64,000 nucleotides of DNA from Dillenia suffruticosa (GCA_033439265.1 JAVTVX010000009.1:11807109-11871108), one strand, 5' to 3'; positions 1 to 12,507 are shown, counted from the first letter of the stretch. Notes: a model not told the origin generated them from the letters alone. Program-made: numbers and translations.

Positions 1-2112
1 TCCCTTGCCTGCTCGCATACGGCGCTGCCCTTTGCCGAGAACCTTGCTGCAATCCCCGTTGAGGCCCCAACTCGGCAGTCATTATTAGGCCCTCGAGAAC
101 CCTAGCCGAGATTTCGATTCATAACCTACACATATGGTACGAATTTCTGATTGATAGATTCTAGGGTTTCGATTTTCTTTGGTGATTGAACCTAAATACT
201 AAACTTTGCTTCAAATTGGAAGCATTGTAGGTCCCGGAATGAATTAAATGGCACACGGATGCTAGACCTGCGAAAACCCTAAGCCTTTGTCAATCTGCAC
301 TCCCTTCTCTGTGCAGGTAAGAACTATTCTCTGATTAATAGCTTAGGGGTTTTGATTCTCTTGGAAATTAGGGTTAATTGCTAAAGTGTGCTTCGGTTTG
401 GAAACATTACAGGAGTTCAAACCGAGTTGTAGGCGCACGGACGCTAGTGTTTCAAGCTGCGCAAACCATAGGTGAGAGAATTTCCAAGTACCTTAAAAAA
501 TAGTTCAAGTGTAAGCTGTTTAAGATAAGAGAATGTATTAAGGTTTATGATTTGTACTATCTCAAGATTGTTATTATTGATTTAAGAAGATCCATTGGAG
601 CTTGACAGGAAATCCCTTAGTATCGATAGGGTATAAAGAGTGGATACCCTCTTTAGAGATGAGCGGATGGTCCATTGTGTTATAAATGAGCAAATGAGTT
701 TAAATTTTTTTGTGAAATGTTTTGAATGATTTTTCACAAGTGTTATATGAAATTATTTGTGATTGTGGGATGTCTGGAATGGAAGTTTGAATTACAAATG
801 CATCCTATGTAATTATTAATAAATCTGTGTCATTTGCATTTGATATTGGATTTGTAAATGCTTGTAGCATGAATTTCGGAATTTATTTAATGAAACATGG
901 TACATTGACTATAATTTGAATGATTGTGAAATGATGGTGCATGAGTGTAATGGCTATAGTCATTCCCTCCACGGAACGATCCGACGGGGTGACGTAGGTG
1001 GGGTTTTATTGCGAGAGAGGTGTACGTGGCATTTTCTCTGCCACGTCGGACTATTCGGATTGTACCCTAGTGAGGTACGAGCCAACGCCGAGGAAGGGGG
1101 TAGTGTTTGGAAATACTAAAATGGAAAACCCCTTGACGGGTTTCTGTCTGGGTTCGGCCAAACTCATGACGAAAGTGATTTCAATGGGACCCTTGTGATT
1201 TTCTAAAAGAATAATTGATGTGGATGTATAATTTGTGAACTACCTGATTTATTGAGAATGCTTTTATATATAAAGTGTTGTTTATGAGATATGTTTTGAC
1301 TTTCCCACATTCACCCCTCATTTATCACACAATCATGCCATTGCACTCCACTCACTGAGTATTCCCCAATACTCACCCCTCTTTTCACATTTTGCAGAGG
1401 ATATTTAGTGTGGAGACTGCACGAGAATTGAAGCTTGCAAAGGATTTTTGCTGTTTTGTGTAAATATTACAGTGATGTAGGGTTATTTTAGTTGATTTGA
1501 AAATCTATGAAAGGGAAGAGTTGTATAATTCTTTTGGTATGGATTAAATCAATACTTGTTTCGTATATGGGAGAAAGTATTGATAGAATCCTTATATAGT
1601 TTGTGTTGGAATTCGTACAAAACTTGTTCATTTTCTCTTACTCTCATTTGGGACATTTGGATTGAAATTCTGAGTTTCGATACTTTTTTTTGAATTTGTG
1701 AAGTTCTGTACATCTCATACCGTTTGGATTTTACTGACGCTAGCTCGTTTCTTCGTGCGAGTGTTAGTAAAATGTTGTGATTATGATTTCGGATTTCTTT
1801 GGTTTTAAATGTTTTAATTGTGCTGAGAATTCTGGAACAGCTGGGATGATCAATTTTTGCATGCATGCTTGTACAGGAACCCCAGCCCCATTTGTGTGTC
1901 GACGCATGCTCGTGTGTACAGGGATGGACCGGATGGGTCCTTTGCATGTGTATTGTTATATGATTTTCCTATTTCTGATGGAGTTGTGTATTGGATAAGT
2001 TGTTGAACTGATTTGTAGCCTTGCGGAGTCTCGGTATATGGGAAGGTTCTGCCCGTGTATCGAGACAACGCGGCAGTTGTTGCGTGGTCAATCCGAGGAT
2101 TGGAGCGTGACA
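1..2112 (+). mobile_element. Tekay/Del-type Ty3/gypsy LTR, right part (left end outside window)
   Basis: No gene is seen here. Several phrases are typical of long plant Tekay/Del LTRs: a CCACGTCGG block near 1040, a 'GTGAGGTACGAGCC' block near 1070, and the paired motif CACTCACTGAGTATTCCCC / ATACTCACCCC near 1350-1380. The segment ends in GGAGCGTGACA at 2102-2112, the usual TG...CA type end of this lineage. Directly after it, at 2113, begins sequence that matches 10192 onward in the 3' LTR of the neighbouring element, so this LTR is inserted in that element's 5' LTR. It could be a solo LTR or the 3' LTR of an element lying to the left; the window cannot decide. Lineage is inferred from memory of motifs. 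Confidence 0.65.
149..470 (+). repeat. Diverged internal duplication inside the Tekay-type LTR
   Basis: Two diverged copies of about 140 bp, roughly 149-285 and 331-470. Both run from a 'gatt.atag.tt.agggttt.gatt' start through 'ctaaa.t.tgcttc...ttggaa.catt' to 'g.gcacacgga.gctag' and 'ctgcg.aaacc.ta.g'. This is an internal sequence duplication in the transcribed part of the LTR. Confidence 0.55.
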
Positions 2113-2527
2113 TAATCAATGTATATTCAATGTATAAAAGAAAGTTGGTGCATGACATGTACAATAAATAAAGGAATTTGATCTTGATGTTTTGTTTATA
2201 ATTAAATTCTTACTAAAGATATGGGGTATTATTTTACAATAAGTCTTGTGTGAGTTAAGAAAGCTACTAAAGTAATTTAGTATTTTGATTGCCAACTCTG
2301 GAAATAAAATATCGATACTTGATCTTTAGACGGACGTCATAGTTATACTTCATCTTGTTGGTTTTATTTTCAATAATTTATATGACACATTTTAATTAGT
2401 TAGAGATATAATTATAAAATTTATATTCTAAATATTACACGTACTTTACTAAATTGGTTATTTGGTAACAGTTCTTGCGGGAACGATCTTTACTTTATCA
2501 CTCTATTGCTTCAGTGATTCGTGTGCA
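2113..2527 (+). repeat. Remnant of the 5' LTR of the outer element
   Basis: It aligns over its whole length with 10192-10647: 'taatca.tata', 'ttttgtttataattaaat', 'gtaatttagtattttgattgccaact', and the closing 'ttgtgca'. The rest of this LTR should lie to the left of the Tekay-type insertion, outside the window. Confidence 0.7.
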
Positions 2528-3862
2528 GCTATGGCCATATTTGGAAGGCAGTAGCAGTTGGCAGCAATTTTGCCTATTGGGCACAATTGTGGTCACATTT
2601 GCAAGACAGCAGCAAATGGTCAAAGTTGCACCGAACCATCCTCTCTCTCATGGTCGTCTATCCCCATCACCAAAGGTAATCCCCAAGTAGTGTCAACCCC
2701 AGCCTAGGAAGGCAACGTATCTCTACAATTTTAATTTTTTTGGGGAGTTTTCACTCACTCTATCTTTTATTTGCTTTCTTTATGTTTTATTTTTGTATAT
2801 TTTATTCTTAAGAAACATAGGCACCATGTACCCTATATCCATTAGGACTATGTCTGGTTCAAGTATGAGAGGTACGATGTTGCGAATATTATTTTTCTTT
2901 TTCTCTTTTCACAAGCATGCATCATTCTTCCATATACATAAAATGAATTTTTTAGGTTGACAAATGACAAATTAAGATTTTATTTTGTAGATTAGTAATT
3001 TTTGTTTATGTCTTAAACTACCTTCATGCATATCAACTATGAGAAAATGTTAAGTGAGAATCCCATAGGCCTATTATATGACTTCATGACCGGAATAGAG
3101 TTGTTCACCTTTTTGTGAATTTTCATGAGTGGAAATGAGACAAAAACTTGGAATCTTATACATGAGATTAAAAATGAAGTATGCACTATTATTAGATCAA
3201 TTAAGCCTTTCCAGCCACCTTGAACATCATCCATAGTTGTTCTTTGCAGCTGTTGGTAACCAATATTTGTGCTACTCTCATTAACTTCCCAAACCATTGA
3301 GCTTTAATAGCTACAAATCTATTTTACTTCTTCATTGTCTGACCCTAGAAGTGTTTTGCACTCAAGTAAGCATCAACTATGGTTTCTTTTTCCATTCATT
3401 TTTCATTTATATCCTCCATTCTATCTTGATGAGTCAATTATTTGGCATGAACGTGCATGTAATAAGACATACAACATAATCACTTGAAAGACAATCAACG
3501 AAGACCTTTGTTGCAACTATAATTCTTATATGTGCTTCACCTTTGCTATGTGTAATCTTTCACTAGAAGTCCATTCATGAAATAAAAAAAAAAAAGAAGG
3601 ATGAAATTTGAATGCTATGGAGAGCACAATGAACTTCAATATCCTTAGGCATCCATTATATCTACCTTGATGGGTATGATGACTGTTGTATGCGATGATC
3701 TAAACATGAAAATTATATCCATAAAAAAAAGACAAGTTTGATATCTCGATGAGGAATGTCAATGGAAAGGAGAAACAAAACATTAAGCAAAGGTTGAGCT
3801 TAGTCAACAGTTGAATCTTGTGTTGACTTTTTTCCCCATGCATTAAAAAAAAAGTGAAAACT
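2528..3862. other. Left internal part of the outer element, no coding region recognised
   Basis: AT-rich sequence between the 5' LTR remnant and the nested element. Only short reading frames are present and none resembles gag or another known retroelement protein. The LTR end at 2527 and any primer-binding site are uncertain. Confidence 0.4.
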
Positions 3863-5084
3863 TGTTATGGATCTAAGACAAGCCATGAGAGAAGCTGAGG
3901 CAAGACCTCGACGAGCAACAACACCACAACAACCCATAGGAGACATTAAGCCAGCTGCACAAGCCACATCATATGCAACCAATACATGCACATGACACTT
4001 AGACCATGAGCACCTTAATGTCATCACCGTGCCACACAAAAGTATAGGAGTTCTAGAGAAACCAAGACATTAGGAACCCTAAAGGACACGACAAAGCACT
4101 TAGAACTTGAGTCGGGACCAGCTATCACATGTAGAACCCATGCCAACCCGCGCACCAGGGTGTCCTACCCTAACATGGCTCCTTCAGGACCTCCGGACAA
4201 ACATAATGGAAATGATGTTCTAACTCGAGCAATCAAGATTATTAAGAAAAAGGCTCAAGGAAACCAAAAATCATGGGAATTGGAGAAGATCTGCTCAGTG
4301 GAGCACTAGGTGAGGTTTTGTCTAGATCTAGATTTCTTATCGCCCTCCATGCAGACTGTCACAATAGAAAAAGGTGATTCAAGTAATCAACATAGCATTG
4401 AAAATGGCTCAAGGAATCTAAAAATCAGGCAGAAAGGACAATAGCCTGATGAAATTTGAAACCCTAAGCTCAAAGAGCAAACTCAGAGAGCAAACCCTAG
4501 TTGGGAGATACAAGATGGGCAAAAGGGAGTTCTAAGTCCCAAAGGAGACTATTATTTAAGAAAAGTGTATTTTAATCCATTAGGGGATCAGATTCCAAGA
4601 TTAAGTTCAACTCTTGGTAAAGTAACCTAGATTAGGAATCTTGATTAAATAGTTTAGTTGATTAGGAGATTAAATTAGATAAGATTGGTTTAAATTCAGA
4701 TCTAGATCTAGATTTGGGTTATTAGAGATTCACTTTAAGTGCCTCTGCTCGAGGTAAATACCTAAGGAGGCCGAATGCAAAATCCAAAGTTTTGAGTTGA
4801 TTTTCTTCAATAAGCTATAAGTTAAGTTCTTCTTTCAAGAAATTTACTTAGGAGCACGAGAGAGACTTGATTTCCTTGGTGTTATACCATGTTTTGAGTA
4901 ATCCTTGGGTAAAGAAAGGTGAAGCTTTCAATCAAACCATGGGTGAGAGAGAAAGCCACAACTATCAACCCTAACCTGACCCTAATCCAACTATATTCGC
5001 CCAAGCCAACCTTTCTGTGTGACATAATTGCCATGAGAGGGTTTTTGCACTCCATAACCTTCTAAACATCAAGTCCAACTACCC
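3863..5084 (+). repeat. 5' LTR of the nested gypsy element
   Basis: About 1.22 kb, matching 7664-8890 throughout: 'gccatgagagaag', 'ccttcaggacctcc', 'catgggaat.gga.aagatct', 'agtttagttgattaggaga', and 'gcactccataaccttctaaacat'. It is followed by TTGGTGCTTTCATTGAGAGG (5085-5104), a likely primer-binding site whose tRNA I did not identify. Confidence 0.8.
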
Positions 5085-5109
5085 TTGGTGCTTTCATTGA
5101 GAGGGCTTT

Positions 5110-5588
5110 CTTGATTGAATAGTTTAGTTGATTAGGAGATTAAATTAGATAAGATTGGTTTACATTCAGATTTAAATCTGGATTTGGGTTATTAGAGTTT
5201 CACTTTAAGTGTCTCTTCTCATGGTATAACTTAGTATATAAATATCTAAGGAGGCCCAATGCAATATCCAAACTCTTGAGTTGATTTTCTTCAATAAACT
5301 ATCAAGTTAAGTTCTTCTTTCAAGGATTTTAATTAGGAGCATGAAAGAGACTTGATTTTCCTGGTGTTACACTATGTTTCCAAAGATCCTCAGGTATAGA
5401 AAGGTGAAGCTTTCAATCAAACCATGGGTGAGAGAGAAAGCCACAACTATCAACCCTAACCTAACCCTAATCCAACTATATTCGCTCAAGCCAACCCTTT
5501 TGTGTGACATAATTGCTACGAGAAGGCTTTTGCACTCCATAACCTTCTAAACATCCAATCCAACTACCTTGGTGCTTTCATTGAGAGG
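5110..5588 (+). repeat. Extra tandem copy of the 3' third of the 5' LTR plus leader
   Basis: This 479-bp stretch repeats 4640-5109 head to tail. Both begin 'cttgatt.aatagtttagttg' and both run through the LTR end into 'ttggtgctttcattgagagg' (at 5085 and about 5567). The element therefore has two primer-site-like sequences in series. Confidence 0.8.
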
Positions 5589-5599
5589 ACAACATCCAA

Positions 5600-7660
5600 T
5601 CCATCAAATGGCCAAGAGCAAACCCAACCATCCTATGGCTGAGTAAGCAAAGAAATCACTCAATGTGAGTATCTTCATGTTATAGAGAACCAGATTACAC
5701 AAAATACTAACCAACTAGCCCAAACCAATACCATGTGCAAGAAACCAATGAGGGTGTGTCTCATTTGGTGCAAAACATGCAAGCCATGATGGAGATGCAG
5801 CGAAATATGCAGCCCGGATCGAGTATTGCATGCTGAAGACGCAATCATGGCCGAAATCAACCCACCTCTTGCACTGTCCAGTCCATAACCAATGATGAGG
5901 AGTCTAGATCTGACCCTTACAAGACTAAATTGAATCCTCTAGTAGTGGGGAGGAAGATCATAGCATGCCTACTACCCAAAAAGCTGATGATTGGCAGAAA
6001 GAAAGGTGGAGAATCCACTGAAAGCCAAGACAAAGGACAGCAGCACATAAGCTTGAATTTCCCAAGTTCCAAGGGGGAGATCCAAGTGTATGGATCCAAG
6101 TGTATGGGTGTCTAGAGCCATGGTATAGTTCAACTACTATCCTACAAACAAATATGAGAGGGTTAGAATCACCGGATTCTACCTCGAAGATGAATCGAAG
6201 CAATAGATGTCATGGCTCAAATAATGGTGCAATGCAAGTCACAAAAACATGTCATGGAATCATTTTGTCAAAGAGATGATGAAAGATTTTGATGACACAA
6301 GTTATGTTAATTATAATGAGGCCATCTTAAAGTGAAGACAAACAGGTTGAGGGATTACCAAAAGGAATTCAAAAAACTATGCACTTGTGTTGATTGGCCC
6401 AAGAAAGTATTGATTAGAGCCTTGCAAGACTCAAGGAAGATCAATTGCAAGACATCCAATGGATGGCAAGGCCACAAAGCACATTGGCAGCCCACAGCTT
6501 TGCACAAGCTCATTCCAGCACACCGTGGCTATTCGACACACCAACTACGAGTGCAACCAAGGAAAACCACCCCAAATCCCTACAATGATTAGGTAAGAGG
6601 CTATCTTATGCTGAGATGAAGGCAAGATTTTCTAAAGGCCTCTGCTTTAATTATGATTAAAGATTTACACACGAACACAAGTGTAAAACACCACGAATCT
6701 ACATAGAGGAGCCCATAAATGATGAGGAATACAAACAACTCATGGATCCAGGAGACCAAGAGCTTTTTTCTTATGAAACTATGGCTCAAGAGGAGAAAAA
6801 ACCTAGAGATGATTTCGTGGTTACAATCCATATGATCGCTGGAATTGAAAGACCTAAGACAATGCACACAAGTGCACATATTGGCAAGAGGGAAGTGACC
6901 ATGCTGATCAACAATAGATATATCCTCAATTTCATCAATCCTAGGATTGCTAAATCCTTAGGATTACCTGTTCAAAAGTATAGGAGTTTGAAGTTCTAGT
7001 GGTATTTGGGAAAAAGCTCAAATACCATGAAGTCTATTAAAAAGTAAACCTACAAATCCAAGGGTTAGAGTTTCAAATTGATCTCTATTCTTTGCAACTT
7101 GTTAGTTGGATATTGTCCTTGGAGTCCAATGGCTTAAGAAACTAGGTTGTATTGTCTCTAATTACAAGCATATGGAGATGGAGTTCTTATACGATGGCCA
7201 ATGGATCAAGTTAAAGATGGACAATCAAGCATTAGTTAAGGGAGTTGAGATGACGTCGATAGAATCCATGGTCAAGAAAGGTGGCCAGATTTTTGCCATC
7301 TAGATCTCTCCCCAACCAGCTTCTAAAAATGTGTCCAAGCAGGATACTCAACCTCCTATGGATGATCTTCCAATCCCTTAGGAAATCCAAATACTTTTGG
7401 ATAAGTCTAAGTAAATTACTTTGGAGCCAAAGTCCATAACACGAGTTTTATCTTCCTACATCAAGGATGGGAACGTGTTAATGCAACCAGAAGATATCTT
7501 GAGCACCCAAGAGGTTAGACATGGAGATCAAATGCGATAAGAAGTCTTGATGAAGTAAAAAAATCTCAAAGAAGAAGATGCCATGCTAGAAGACGTGAAT
7601 CACTTCAACCGAGCTTTTCCCACATTCAACCTAGAAGACAACGTCATTCTCCAAGGAGGT
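5600..7660 (+). pseudogene. Fossil gag / zinc knuckle / protease region of the nested gypsy element
   Basis: In order: a gag stretch at about 6332-6430 (peptide 'YQKEFKKLC..VDWPKK', as in plant gypsy gag); a zinc-knuckle-like region at about 6610-6700 ('GLCFNYD' followed by 'HEHKCK'); a retropepsin-like region at 6860-6980 ('IGKREVTMLINNRYILNFI', ending 'AKSLGLPV'); and the segment that follows protease in these polyproteins ('DIVLGVQWLKKLGCIV') near 7106. The end at about 7600-7660 ('FPTFNLEDNVILQGGN') resembles the extreme C-terminus of gypsy polyproteins. The region is broken in several places. The family resemblance is chromovirus-like but the lineage is not certain. Confidence 0.7.
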
Positions 7661-7663
7661 AAC

Positions 7664-8890
7664 TGTTACGGACTTAAGATAAGCCATGAGAGAAGGTGGG
7701 ATAAGACCTCGATGAGTAGCAACACAACAATAGCCCATAGGAACTACTGAGCCAGCTGCACAGGCTACGGCACATGCTCATGGCACTTAGGCCATGAGCA
7801 TCTAATGCCATCACCATGCTACAAATTAGCAGAGTTTTAGAGGAATCAAGATATTTGAGAACCCTAAAAGACACATGAAAGCATGTAGAAGTTGAGTCGA
7901 GACCAGCTATGGCATATAGAGCCCATGCCAGCCCGCATGCCAAGGTATCCTATCTAGACACGGCTCCTTCAGGACCTCCAAGCAAACATAATGGAAATGA
8001 TGTTCTAACTCAAGCAATTGAGATTATTATGGAAAGGCTCAAGGAAACCAAAATTCATGGGAATCGGACAAGATCTATTTAGTAGAGTTGAGAGTCTTAA
8101 TAGAACAAAAGATGAGGCATTGTCCAAATCCAGATTTCCTAAGGACCTCTGAGCATACTGTCACGACTGATAAAAGTGACTCAAGCAATCAACATAACAC
8201 TTAAAATAGCCCAAGGAAACTAAAAATAAGGCAAAAACAAGGATAATAGGCCGAAGATGTTTGAAACCCTAAGTTCGGAGAGCAAACACCAGCCAAGAGA
8301 TTAAGGATGGGCAGAAGAGAGATTTAAGTCCCAAAAGAGACTATTATTTAAGAAAAGAGTGTTTTAATCTATTAGGGGATGAGATTATAAGATTAAGATC
8401 AACTCTTGGCAAAATAACCTAGATTAGGAATTTTGTTTGAATAGTTTAGTTGATTAGGAGATTAGATTGGATAAGATTAATTTAAATTCAGACCTAAATC
8501 TGGATTTGAGAATTAAAGTTTCACTTTAAGTGTCCCCCCTCAAGGCATAACTTAGTCTATAAATATCTAAGGAGGCCCAATGTAATATCCAAGCCTTTGA
8601 GTTGACTTTCTTCAGCAAACTATGAAGTTAAGTTCTTCTTTCAAAGACTTTACTTAGGAGCATGAAAGAGACTTATTTTCACTTGTGTTACACCACGTTT
8701 CAAGTGATCCTTAGGTGTAGAAAGGTAAGGCTTTCAATCAAACCATTGGTAAAAGAGAAAGCCACAACTGTCGACCCTGACCTAACCCTAATCCAACTAC
8801 ATTCTCTCAAGCCAAACCTTTCGTGTGACATAATTGCTATGAGAAGACTTTTGCACTCCATAACCTTCTAAACATTGAGTCCAACTACCC
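7664..8890 (+). repeat. 3' LTR of the nested gypsy element
   Basis: About 1.23 kb, starting TGTTACGGACTTAAG after a purine-rich tract (CCAAGGAGGTAAC). It is homologous to 3863-5084. The open frame at 8662-8871 lies in LTR sequence and is not a gene. Confidence 0.8.
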
Positions 8891-9509
8891 ATAGCCCCAA
8901 CAAAGCTTCAACCATGTATCTTACTTGGGGATCATATATTACATTTCTTTATCTTAGTTAAATCCATTCATGTTCTTTTGTTAATCCTTTTGTCCCCTAG
9001 CCATGCTATAACTTTTATAAAATCTTGCAAATTTAATTTTTGTATGTGAAATTCCTAAGTTGAGAGAAGATAGGATAATTTGAGAGAATGTAGGATTCAA
9101 ACATTATTATTTCCAACTTTACTATGTTAGCTAGTCGTATAAGGTAATCCAAATTTTAACTCAATATATTTTTATGAGTTTTCATACACACACACACTTG
9201 AGTACAAGTATCACTTGAGTACAAGTATAGAATTATTTTTTGACAAAGTTTGATACTTGTCATGTCATTACTGCTTGGGAATTTATGTTATGTTTCATGC
9301 ACTATATTGCATATAGAGTTTGTGGCTGTGTCTGATGGAAACCTTCAAGAGACAAAACTCGTCCACTAAGAGAGATTATCTAGGGGTTTAAAGGCTTGTT
9401 GCATACATTAAATGTAATATGTTATCTATGAAAGTGAGATAAGATTTTTATTTTTAGTTTGATCTTAGTTTTACATGAATATGAGTCAAAATCTAAGTGT
9501 GGGGGCATT
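8891..9509 (+). other. Right internal part of the outer element, with polypurine tract
   Basis: Non-coding, AT-rich 3' region of the Tat/Athila-like element. It contains a short (CA)n run near 9187-9199 flanked by a 15-bp direct repeat ('acttgagtacaagta' twice, 9198-9229), and ends in the polypurine tract CTAAGTGTGGGGG. Confidence 0.55.
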
Positions 9510-10647
9510 TGATGTGCATGAAATTTATATATGTTTATGCACTTTTATTGCTTAAGTTTTTGCCAAATTTTGTATAGTATTTGAGTAATCTCACTAACTT
9601 TTTATTTATTTGTTGTTAGGAATCAATTGGAGTTGATAAAACATGGAATGAAGACTAGAAGATAGAAGACTTGTGCATAAAGACCATATTTCCAAGTAGC
9701 GACAACTTTAGTGGCACCAATTTAGGCACAACTATAGTGAAGCGGAAATACTTTCCAATTGCCAGCCTGGAGCACTCTGATATGATGCCTCATGATTTCT
9801 TCTGAAATTTTTAGTAACTTCATATATTCATTTGTAACCCCAGTTAACTATTCTTAAGGAAATGTAAAAATATGTAGAGGGAGAATTAGAGGGGATTTTT
9901 GGCCATTCTAGAGAGAGAAAGAAATGAGGCAGAAGAGAGAAATGTATCTAGCAAAAACAGATTTTTCTATTCTTCTTCCCTTAATAATTTCTTCTGATTT
10001 TAATTGTATTTTTCACTTCATGGATGATTAATTTTCTTAGTCACTAGGACTCCATTAAAGAAACTATATTAGTTTAAATATTAGTTGCAATTGTATTGAT
10101 TTTATTATCATTAGTTGTTTGATTATCATGTGATTAAAATTTTCTATTTGTAATACTGAACAAAATATATTGTTATAAATAAAGTTAGGGTTAATCATAT
10201 ATATAAAATGCATCACAGAGATTTTGTGCATCACATATATAATCAATTAAGGAACTTGTTCTTAATGTTTAGTTTATAATTAAATCTTTATTAAAGATTA
10301 AGGATTGTTATATAACAATAAGCCTAGTATGAGTTTAGAGCAATTAAGGTAATTTAGTATTTTGATTGCCAACTTTGGGAAAAAAATATCAATAATTGAT
10401 TTTTGGAACATAAACCAAACAGAGAATACAATTGGATGTGGTGGTGCTCTTTCATATTATTTATTTTATTTTTATTAATTTATACATTAAAAGCAGGTAG
10501 TAGATTTTAATTGGTCAAATATATAATCATAAAATTTATCATCTAAATATTACAAGTTGTTACCTAAATTGGTAATCAAGTCACAATCCTCATGAGAACC
10601 CTAAACGATATGTACTTCATCAATTTATTATTTGAGCAATTTGTGCA
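9510..10647 (+). repeat. 3' LTR of the outer Tat/Athila-like element
   Basis: Starts TGATGTGCATGAAATT right after the polypurine tract and ends near TTGTGCA at 10647. The part from 10192 on matches 2113-2527. Layout is as in other Tat-type LTRs: an intron-like 'ttgttaggaatcaattggag' segment near 9615, GAGAGA-rich leader sequence near 9910, and a conserved 'gtatttt gattgccaact' tail. Confidence 0.7.
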
Positions 10648-10708
10648 CTTGTGAATTTTTATACCAATTCTCTTTTTCTTTAGGTGAATCCCTCCAACCA
10701 TTGAGACC

Positions 10709-11155
10709 GGAAGGTTTTCATAAAAAGCAACAAATATTTTTCATATGTGGAAATTGTCAGATCTAAATTATGTTAAAATCACTTACCTCTTTCCAACAGT
10801 TGGATATTTTAGGTCGAGAGAATATCACAAAAATAGATCATCATCTATTGTTCACAATCCAAATGTCTTGATGATGAAATGATCAATATTCTTCATGCCC
10901 TTTCTCCCTTCTTTTGAATATGAGAAGAAATTCACTCTCTCATGTTATCTTTCTTACAAACACATAAATGACATCTTGTTTTTCTCATTTTTTTCTTTGC
11001 CAAAAAAAGATGTCTTTTTGTATCATTCCCCTTCTTTGTTCATCATTCACGTATGCCATACTTGCAAGAGAGAGAGGTTCCCTTCCTTTTTTTTTTTCAA
11101 AAAAAAAGAAATTGGTGAGATAGGAGTTGAGGAGGTGGTTATTACAAAAATAACA
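10709..11155 (-). repeat. 3' LTR of the copia element
   Basis: About 450 bp, matching 17877-18330: 'atatcacaaaaat', 'ttgatgatgaaatgatcaa', 'tttctcccttc', 'catcttgtttttctca', 'gagttgaggaggtg', and 'attacaaaaataac'. On the minus strand it starts TGTTATTTTTGTAAT. The frame at 10895-11203 is LTR sequence, not a gene. Confidence 0.8.
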
Positions 11156-12198
11156 ACTCCCTCATTTCCATTTAAATTTAAACAAAAAGAAGAAAAGGGT
11201 TAGGTCTACCCACATGAAACCCACCCTATTTTTCCAACATCTTCTACTCGCACATGAGGGTTAGACTCGTACATAGCATGATCATTACAATCGAAATCAT
11301 CGATTTTATACAGGCAAGTGGATCGTGTGACCCGTAAGAATACTAAAAGTTCTAGAGCTATACACCGATTAAGAATATATAGCAGCTCATCGTCAATGTG
11401 GTGATGAGGACATCGTTTCTCGTTATATCCCAAACTTCTTTTATTTGACACAATCAACGTATCACTCATCCCTTAGAATATTATAAGAGCATACTTGACT
11501 CAAGTCCATTCATGTTTTCACAATTATGTCTCTAAACACTAAGTCACAGACATAATTGACCGATCTGTGAATACAGAGTAATGTGTCTGTCAAAAACAGT
11601 CCTCCTTTCATATTACTAACTTTCAACTTTATCTTAACTTCTTTTCTAGACCTACACCGTAAAACCGAATCAACCATTATTTCTTAGTAACATGCTAAAG
11701 TAGCAACACCGAAAAAAATATCAAGAGACAGATGAAAGTCTTAAGAATATAAATTGAGGTTAAATATGAAACTCCGAGTCTCACACAATGAAATAAAAAG
11801 GGATACACTATCTCATTACTCATATGGTCATATAAGTACACGTGGTATGAAACACGTGCTACGATGCGCTATCTTCTCATCTGGAAGCATGTCTTATTTT
11901 TTTAAAAAATATCATACATGTCTTAGTCCAAATGTATACAATACCTGACCTAATTTTTTCTTCTTACAAGTCAAAGAATCTCACAACATCAAGAAAAAAT
12001 CACACCTAACTATTAGACAAGTCCAATGGATTATGGGGAATCCATTTCGATTACCACATATGTATATACAACTGATAATTTCATCTTAGTACTTAACTAA
12101 GGTGGCATATGTGTGTTAATCTACCACAAATTAATACAGCCACATCTTTACATTTCATACAGACATGAGAGGTGATTGTTCATGTGCAAGAGGCAATC

Positions 12199-12507
12199 TC
12201 AAAACTTGTCCGACATACTTTTATCACGACACCGAAATTTTGGACACAAAAAATAAAATTCAAATATCATCGAATATGAGCATTGCATCATATATACTCT
12301 GTATATGATTACAATCACAATCATAGTACTATCATAATCTACGTAATCCAAGTACTCTAACATGTCTTTAGATGTTGGATTTACCATAAATTGCGTAGGC
12401 ATGTAATTCGGTGATATTTCCCTCTTTTCAATTAGGTCTCTAACAAGATCGATATTTGTGTCTATATTTGGTTTTATCATCATATTTGGAGTCTCTAGTA
12501 TAAGCAA
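12199..12507 (-). pseudogene. Fossil copia RNase H C-terminal region
   Basis: The peptide 'LVRDLIEKREISPNYMPTQF' followed by 'MVNPTSKDM' corresponds to the end of copia polyproteins (the usual form is 'FVRDLIEKGEI...YIPT..MVADPLTK'). It lies downstream (minus) of the RT remnant, as expected. Confidence 0.75.

Larger units (their letters stand above)
3863..8890 (+). mobile_element. Nested Ty3/gypsy element with both LTRs, shortened and broken
   Basis: Both LTRs start TGTTA.GGA.(C/T)TAAGA.AAGCC (3863 and 7664) and end near 'gtccaactaccc' (5084 and 8890). The internal region carries gag, zinc-knuckle and protease-like sequence on the plus strand and a purine-rich tract (about 7653-7663) before the 3' LTR. 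RT, RNase H and integrase were not recognised, so this is a shortened copy. The LTRs differ at many positions by eye, so the insertion is old. No convincing 5-bp target duplication was found. It lies inside the internal region of the outer element 2113-10647. Confidence 0.8.
2113..10647 (+). mobile_element. Outer Tat/Athila-like Ty3/gypsy element, host of two further insertions
   Basis: The 3' LTR is at 9510-10647 and a matching part of the 5' LTR at 2113-2527. A polypurine tract (CTAAGTGTGGGGG, 9493-9505) stands just before the 3' LTR, as in Tat/Athila elements. Once the nested element 3863-8890 is set aside, the internal region is only about 2 kb (2528-3862 and 8891-9509), and I recognised no gag or pol in it. 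It therefore looks like a non-autonomous or strongly worn copy. The two LTR pieces are clearly diverged, so the insertion is old, and older than the two elements inserted in it. Confidence 0.65.

Noticed and set aside
1549-2164. Minus-strand frames of 132 and 104 codons
   Set aside because: They lie in Tekay-type LTR sequence on the non-element strand, with no motif.
3863-8890. Target-site duplication for the nested gypsy element
   Set aside because: The bases before 3863 (AAACT) and after 8890 (ATAGC) do not match, so no duplication is claimed.
10895-11203. 102-codon frame
   Set aside because: It lies in the copia 3' LTR and reads through homopolymer runs; the partner LTR has a different frame.
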